A DNA stretch of 64,000 bases from DTU013 sp964490975 (GTDB taxonomy: Bacteria; Bacillota; Clostridia; Acetivibrionales; DTU013): contig CAZBEQ010000001.1 of NCBI GenBank assembly GCA_964490975.1, forward strand, positions 1-64,000, in the 5' to 3' direction. Below, in pieces: positions 62,043 to 64,000 of the stretch. The translations under genes were made by a program, and so were the position numbers. The notes below the pieces were generated by a model. That model was given only the letters and a program-made list of their open reading frames with translations. It had not been told where the DNA came from and did no database searches. How positions within the stretch are numbered: position 1 is the stretch's first letter; the number at the start of each line of letters is the position of its first letter.

Positions 62043-62147
62043 AGGGATTAGTGTTTTATGATGTCGCTGATTTAGGACTGTAAAGAATACAGATTGTGTT
62101 CATAATAGTATGTTACTTTACAGATATGTTCATAAAATCAAGATAGG

Positions 62148-62192
62148 CTTTTTTGAATGCTGTCAATAAAAGAATTCCTATATTCAAAAAAG
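62148..62192. repeat. 11-bp perfect inverted repeat upstream of the resolvase
   Basis: CTTTTTTGAAT and ATTCAAAAAAG, 23 bases apart, lie just before the resolvase start. It may be part of a res site, where the recombinase acts, or an operator. Confidence 0.55.
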
Positions 62193-62212
62193 TACACATT
62201 TACGGAGGGAGT

Positions 62213-62815
62213 ATGAAATCAAGAACTTTTGGATATGCTCGCGTATCATCAACTGAACAGAATTTGGATAGGCAAATACAAGCGCTCATTGAATATGGTG
62301 TATGTGAACGTGATATTATTACTGACAAAGTATCAGGTAAAGATTTTAACAGGCAGGGGTACAATGCACTGAAAAATCAAATACTGCGCCAGGGCGATAT
62401 CTTGGTAATCAAGGAACTTGACAGATTGGGCAGAAGCTATGAGCAAATGAAAATCGAGTGGCAGGAACTTCAGCAATTAGGAATAGATATTGTAATACTG
62501 GATATGCCAATTCTGAACACTAAAGAAAAAAGCGACCTTGAAAAAGCCTTGATAGCAAATATTGTCTTTGAACTTTTAGCGTATACTGCTGAAAAAGAAC
62601 GGCAGAAAATCAAAACGCGACAAAGAGAAGGTATCGATATTGCAAAAAATAAAGGTGTAAAATTTGGTAGACCTACAATTGCTGTTCCTACTGAATTTGA
62701 AACCGAATATGAAAGGTGGAGAGATGGTGAACAATCAGCAGTACAAACAATGAAGCGGTTAGGGCTTAAACGGACAACGTTCTATAAACTCGTTAAATCA
62801 TATTCTGCCACCTAA
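62213..62815 (+). CDS. Serine recombinase, resolvase/invertase type
   Basis: 200 residues. The N-terminal catalytic domain has GYARVSSTEQNLDRQ with the nucleophile Ser, followed by LVIKELDRLGRSY. The C-terminal helix-turn-helix (TMKRLGLKRTTFYKLVKSY) binds DNA. The size fits a small resolvase such as that of Tn3 or plasmid multimer-resolution systems. ATG 62213 with CGGAGGG before it is chosen over the longer frame. It may resolve element dimers. A terminator follows. Confidence 0.92.
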   Translation: MKSRTFGYARVSSTEQNLDRQIQALIEYGVCERDIITDKVSGKDFNRQGYNALKNQILRQGDILVIKELDRLGRSYEQMKIEWQELQQLGIDIVILDMPILNTKEKSDLEKALIANIVFELLAYTAEKERQKIKTRQREGIDIAKNKGVKFGRPTIAVPTEFETEYERWRDGEQSAVQTMKRLGLKRTTFYKLVKSYSAT

Positions 62816-62824
62816 TCTATAAGA

Positions 62825-62856
62825 GCCTGTTCTATGATAAGTACAGGCCTTTTTTG
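62825..62856 (+). terminator. Terminator after the resolvase gene
   Basis: GCCTGT pairs with ACAGGC around a 12-base loop with a long T-run. Confidence 0.72.
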
Positions 62857-62961
62857 TTTTTTTGCCATGAATATAAACAGCATATCTATAAATCACTATA
62901 TATATTATTAAGAGATAAACGTTATTTGAACGACTAACACTACAATCGCAAGGAGGACTAT

Positions 62962-63250
62962 ATGAAAAATTATATTTTTGGATATGCCCTTGTCAGCATG
63001 GGATCTTAAAATTTAGACCATCAACTGGACGCTTTGAAAAAATACTGCGTAGACTATATATACAATGAAAAAATGACGGGCTAGAGCTTAACAAGATGCT
63101 GGACAGAATGACCGAGGGGGGTGTCGTAATAATTGAATCGTTGTCACGTCTGGGTCGCAGCACAAAAGACTTGATTGAACTGACAGAGTTATTTCGGTCC
63201 AGGGGAGTTAACCTCATATTGCACTTAGAGAGGGCTATTGAAGTGCAAAG
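62962..63250 (+). pseudogene. Decayed second serine recombinase
   Basis: ATG 62962 opens KNYIFGYALVSMGS and then an in-frame stop where the first helix should continue. NLDHQLDALKKYCVDY follows, a second stop near 63082, and in another frame VVIIESLSRLGRSTKDLIEL, which is the family's catalytic helix, ending near LTELFRSRGVNLI. Two stops and at least one frameshift show it is dead. AAGGAGG still stands in front. Confidence 0.85.
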
Positions 63251-63514
63251 AAAAAACCACGCGAGACAGAGCCCGAAGGGTAGTATAAAAAGTGAATTCT
63301 TCTTTCATCAAACCCACGAAGTTCCAGTAAATATCAATTTTCTGTCGGCGGTTTTTACCACTCTTGCTTTGTTTGTAGACAAGCAATGCTATTAATAAAA
63401 ACACGGACGATTTCGGCGTTAAACTCTGATGTTCGTGTACTTTTCACCAGTTCAAGAAAATACTGAAAAATGCTTATATATTGAGCAAAATTGTCTAACA
63501 TTGGCAAAAAATGC

Positions 63515-63543
63515 TTGATGTTTTCGTTTAGACGAAGTATAAT
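63515..63543 (+). promoter_or_regulatory. Promoter of the small HTH gene
   Basis: TTGATG, 17-base spacer, TATAAT. The spacer contains TCGTTTAGACGA, a small palindrome that could bind a repressor. Confidence 0.72.
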
Positions 63544-63581
63544 GATAGAGTTAACCTATAGGAGGACTGGAGGCTAATCAG

Positions 63582-63752
63582 ATGAACGGATTTGTAACGG
63601 TTCAGGAAACAGCTGAAAAATGGGGTGTAACGCCACGTCAGGTTCAATTATGGTGTAAAGAAAATAAAATTCCGGGCGCTCAAATGTATAGCCGAATATG
63701 GATTATTCCAGAAAACACAAAAAGGCCTGTAACCAAGAGAAAGACTAGGTAG
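63582..63752 (+). CDS. Small helix-turn-helix (excisionase-like) protein
   Basis: 56 residues. FVTVQETAEKWGVTPRQVQLWCKENKIPGA, here VTVQETAEKWGVTPRQ and VQLWCKENKIPGA, is the MerR/excisionase-type winged helix. MYSRIWIIPENTKRP closes the wing. GGAGGACTGGAGG precedes ATG 63582, and a near-consensus promoter lies upstream. It probably binds DNA to direct excision or regulate the following methyltransferase operon. TAG TAG double stop. Confidence 0.82.
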   Translation: MNGFVTVQETAEKWGVTPRQVQLWCKENKIPGAQMYSRIWIIPENTKRPVTKRKTR

Positions 63753-63795
63753 TAGGTTTTATTTATTTTATATTTTATTAGAGGGAGGTACCTGT

Positions 63796-64000
63796 TTGGA
63801 GGCAAATAAGAAAACAAAAAAGCTTCGTGTGTTTGAGGCTTTTGCAGGGATTGGCGCTCAGGCTACTGCCCTTGAACGCTTAAATGCAAACTATGAAATT
63901 GTCGGTATCAGCGAATGGATGGTTGACGCTGTTATTTTCTACGATGCAATTCACCATTCTGATGAACCGCAGTTTGAGGTACCTACATACGAGGAACAGA
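63796..64000 (+). CDS. C5-cytosine DNA methyltransferase (N-terminal part, truncated by the window)
   Basis: It starts with TTG 63796 (GAGGGAGG eight bases before) and runs off the window at codon 68. LRVFEAFAGIGAQATALERL is motif I, the SAM-binding F-x-G-x-G loop of C5 methyltransferases, here VFEAFAGIGAQ. EIVGISEWMVDAVIFYDAI is motif II. Such genes are common on clostridial integrative elements, where methylation protects element DNA. Motif IV and the recognition domain are not in view, so the target sequence cannot be guessed. No restriction enzyme gene is visible. Confidence 0.85.
   Translation, partial: MEANKKTKKLRVFEAFAGIGAQATALERLNANYEIVGISEWMVDAVIFYDAIHHSDEPQFEVPTYEEQ

Noticed and set aside
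63796..64000. Complete restriction-modification or phage-exclusion system
   Set aside because: Only 68 codons of the methyltransferase are visible and no partner gene is in the window.

Overview
The window looks like chromosome of a spore-forming, anaerobic, low-to-moderate G+C member of the Clostridia. The evidence is a short alpha/beta-type spore protein gene, a SpoVB-family flippase, the alr-antitoxin-EndoA order, CtsR operators in front of an hsp20 gene, an FtsEX/EnvC-like/CtpA division cluster, and strong GGAGG ribosome binding sites. I cannot name the genus from sequence alone.

Layout. 1-5.9 kb: tRNA-Arg, a tandem-repeat stretch, dusB, and the MrfA/MrfB DNA repair pair split by a nested inverted-repeat element. 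6-20 kb: a large membrane GGDEF/HD-GYP cyclic-di-GMP protein, a SpoVB-like flippase, a CtsR-controlled small heat-shock protein, then surface-polysaccharide genes. These are a leftward glycosyltransferase / two DUF4330 / O-antigen-ligase operon and a rightward FrhB-like / Wzx / pyruvyl-transferase group. 20-30 kb: housekeeping genes (NAD(P)HX repair, alanine racemase, EndoAI/EndoA toxin-antitoxin, an FAD oxidoreductase, WecG/TagA, YitT) and an FMN riboswitch driving ribU. 30-40 kb: a leftward arginine block argC-argB-pilZ-argD-carA-carB-argF-GNAT, with two near-identical ArgR-type promoters, one before argC and one before argD. 40-51 kb: a MalK/MsmX-type ATPase, a CdaR-type regulator, ftsE-ftsX-M23 activator-(MFS)-ctpA, a spore protein, a methyltransferase, a cold-shock protein and Hsp33. 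51.5-52.7 kb: five tRNAs (Val, Asp, Phe, Gly, Cys) with a DUF3795 gene among them.

From about 52.7 kb to the end the character changes to an accessory region. It is more A+T-rich and has many small genes: an AAA/DUF4143 ATPase, two frameshifted plasmid-type genes, a YqaJ-type exonuclease with a cysteine-containing companion, small zinc-type proteins, an XRE repressor, a lipoprotein, a stalk-domain surface protein, a serine resolvase and a decayed second one, a small HTH protein, and the start of a C5-cytosine DNA methyltransferase that runs off the window. This looks like part of an integrated conjugative or plasmid-like element, perhaps beginning at tRNA-Cys. No integrase or second attachment site lies in view.

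The least explained signals are non-coding. One family of intergenic multi-hairpin elements recurs at about 1.8, 10.4, 15.1 and 20.1 kb and separates gene modules. A second intergenic family shares a conserved core at 1.74 and 41.43 kb. Other arrays are a 181-bp nested inverted repeat inside the mrfAB pair, a triplicated 58-bp palindromic unit between ftsX and its hydrolase activator, and repeat arrays upstream of the FMN riboswitch. Two neighbouring polysaccharide proteins also carry low-complexity insertions, one encoded by an in-frame 36-bp tandem repeat. I did not see a complete, clearly new defence or biosynthetic system. The best candidates for undescribed biology are these repeat families, the nuclease plus cysteine-protein pair at 56.2-58.0 kb, the paired DUF4330 proteins, and the link between a PilZ protein and arginine synthesis.
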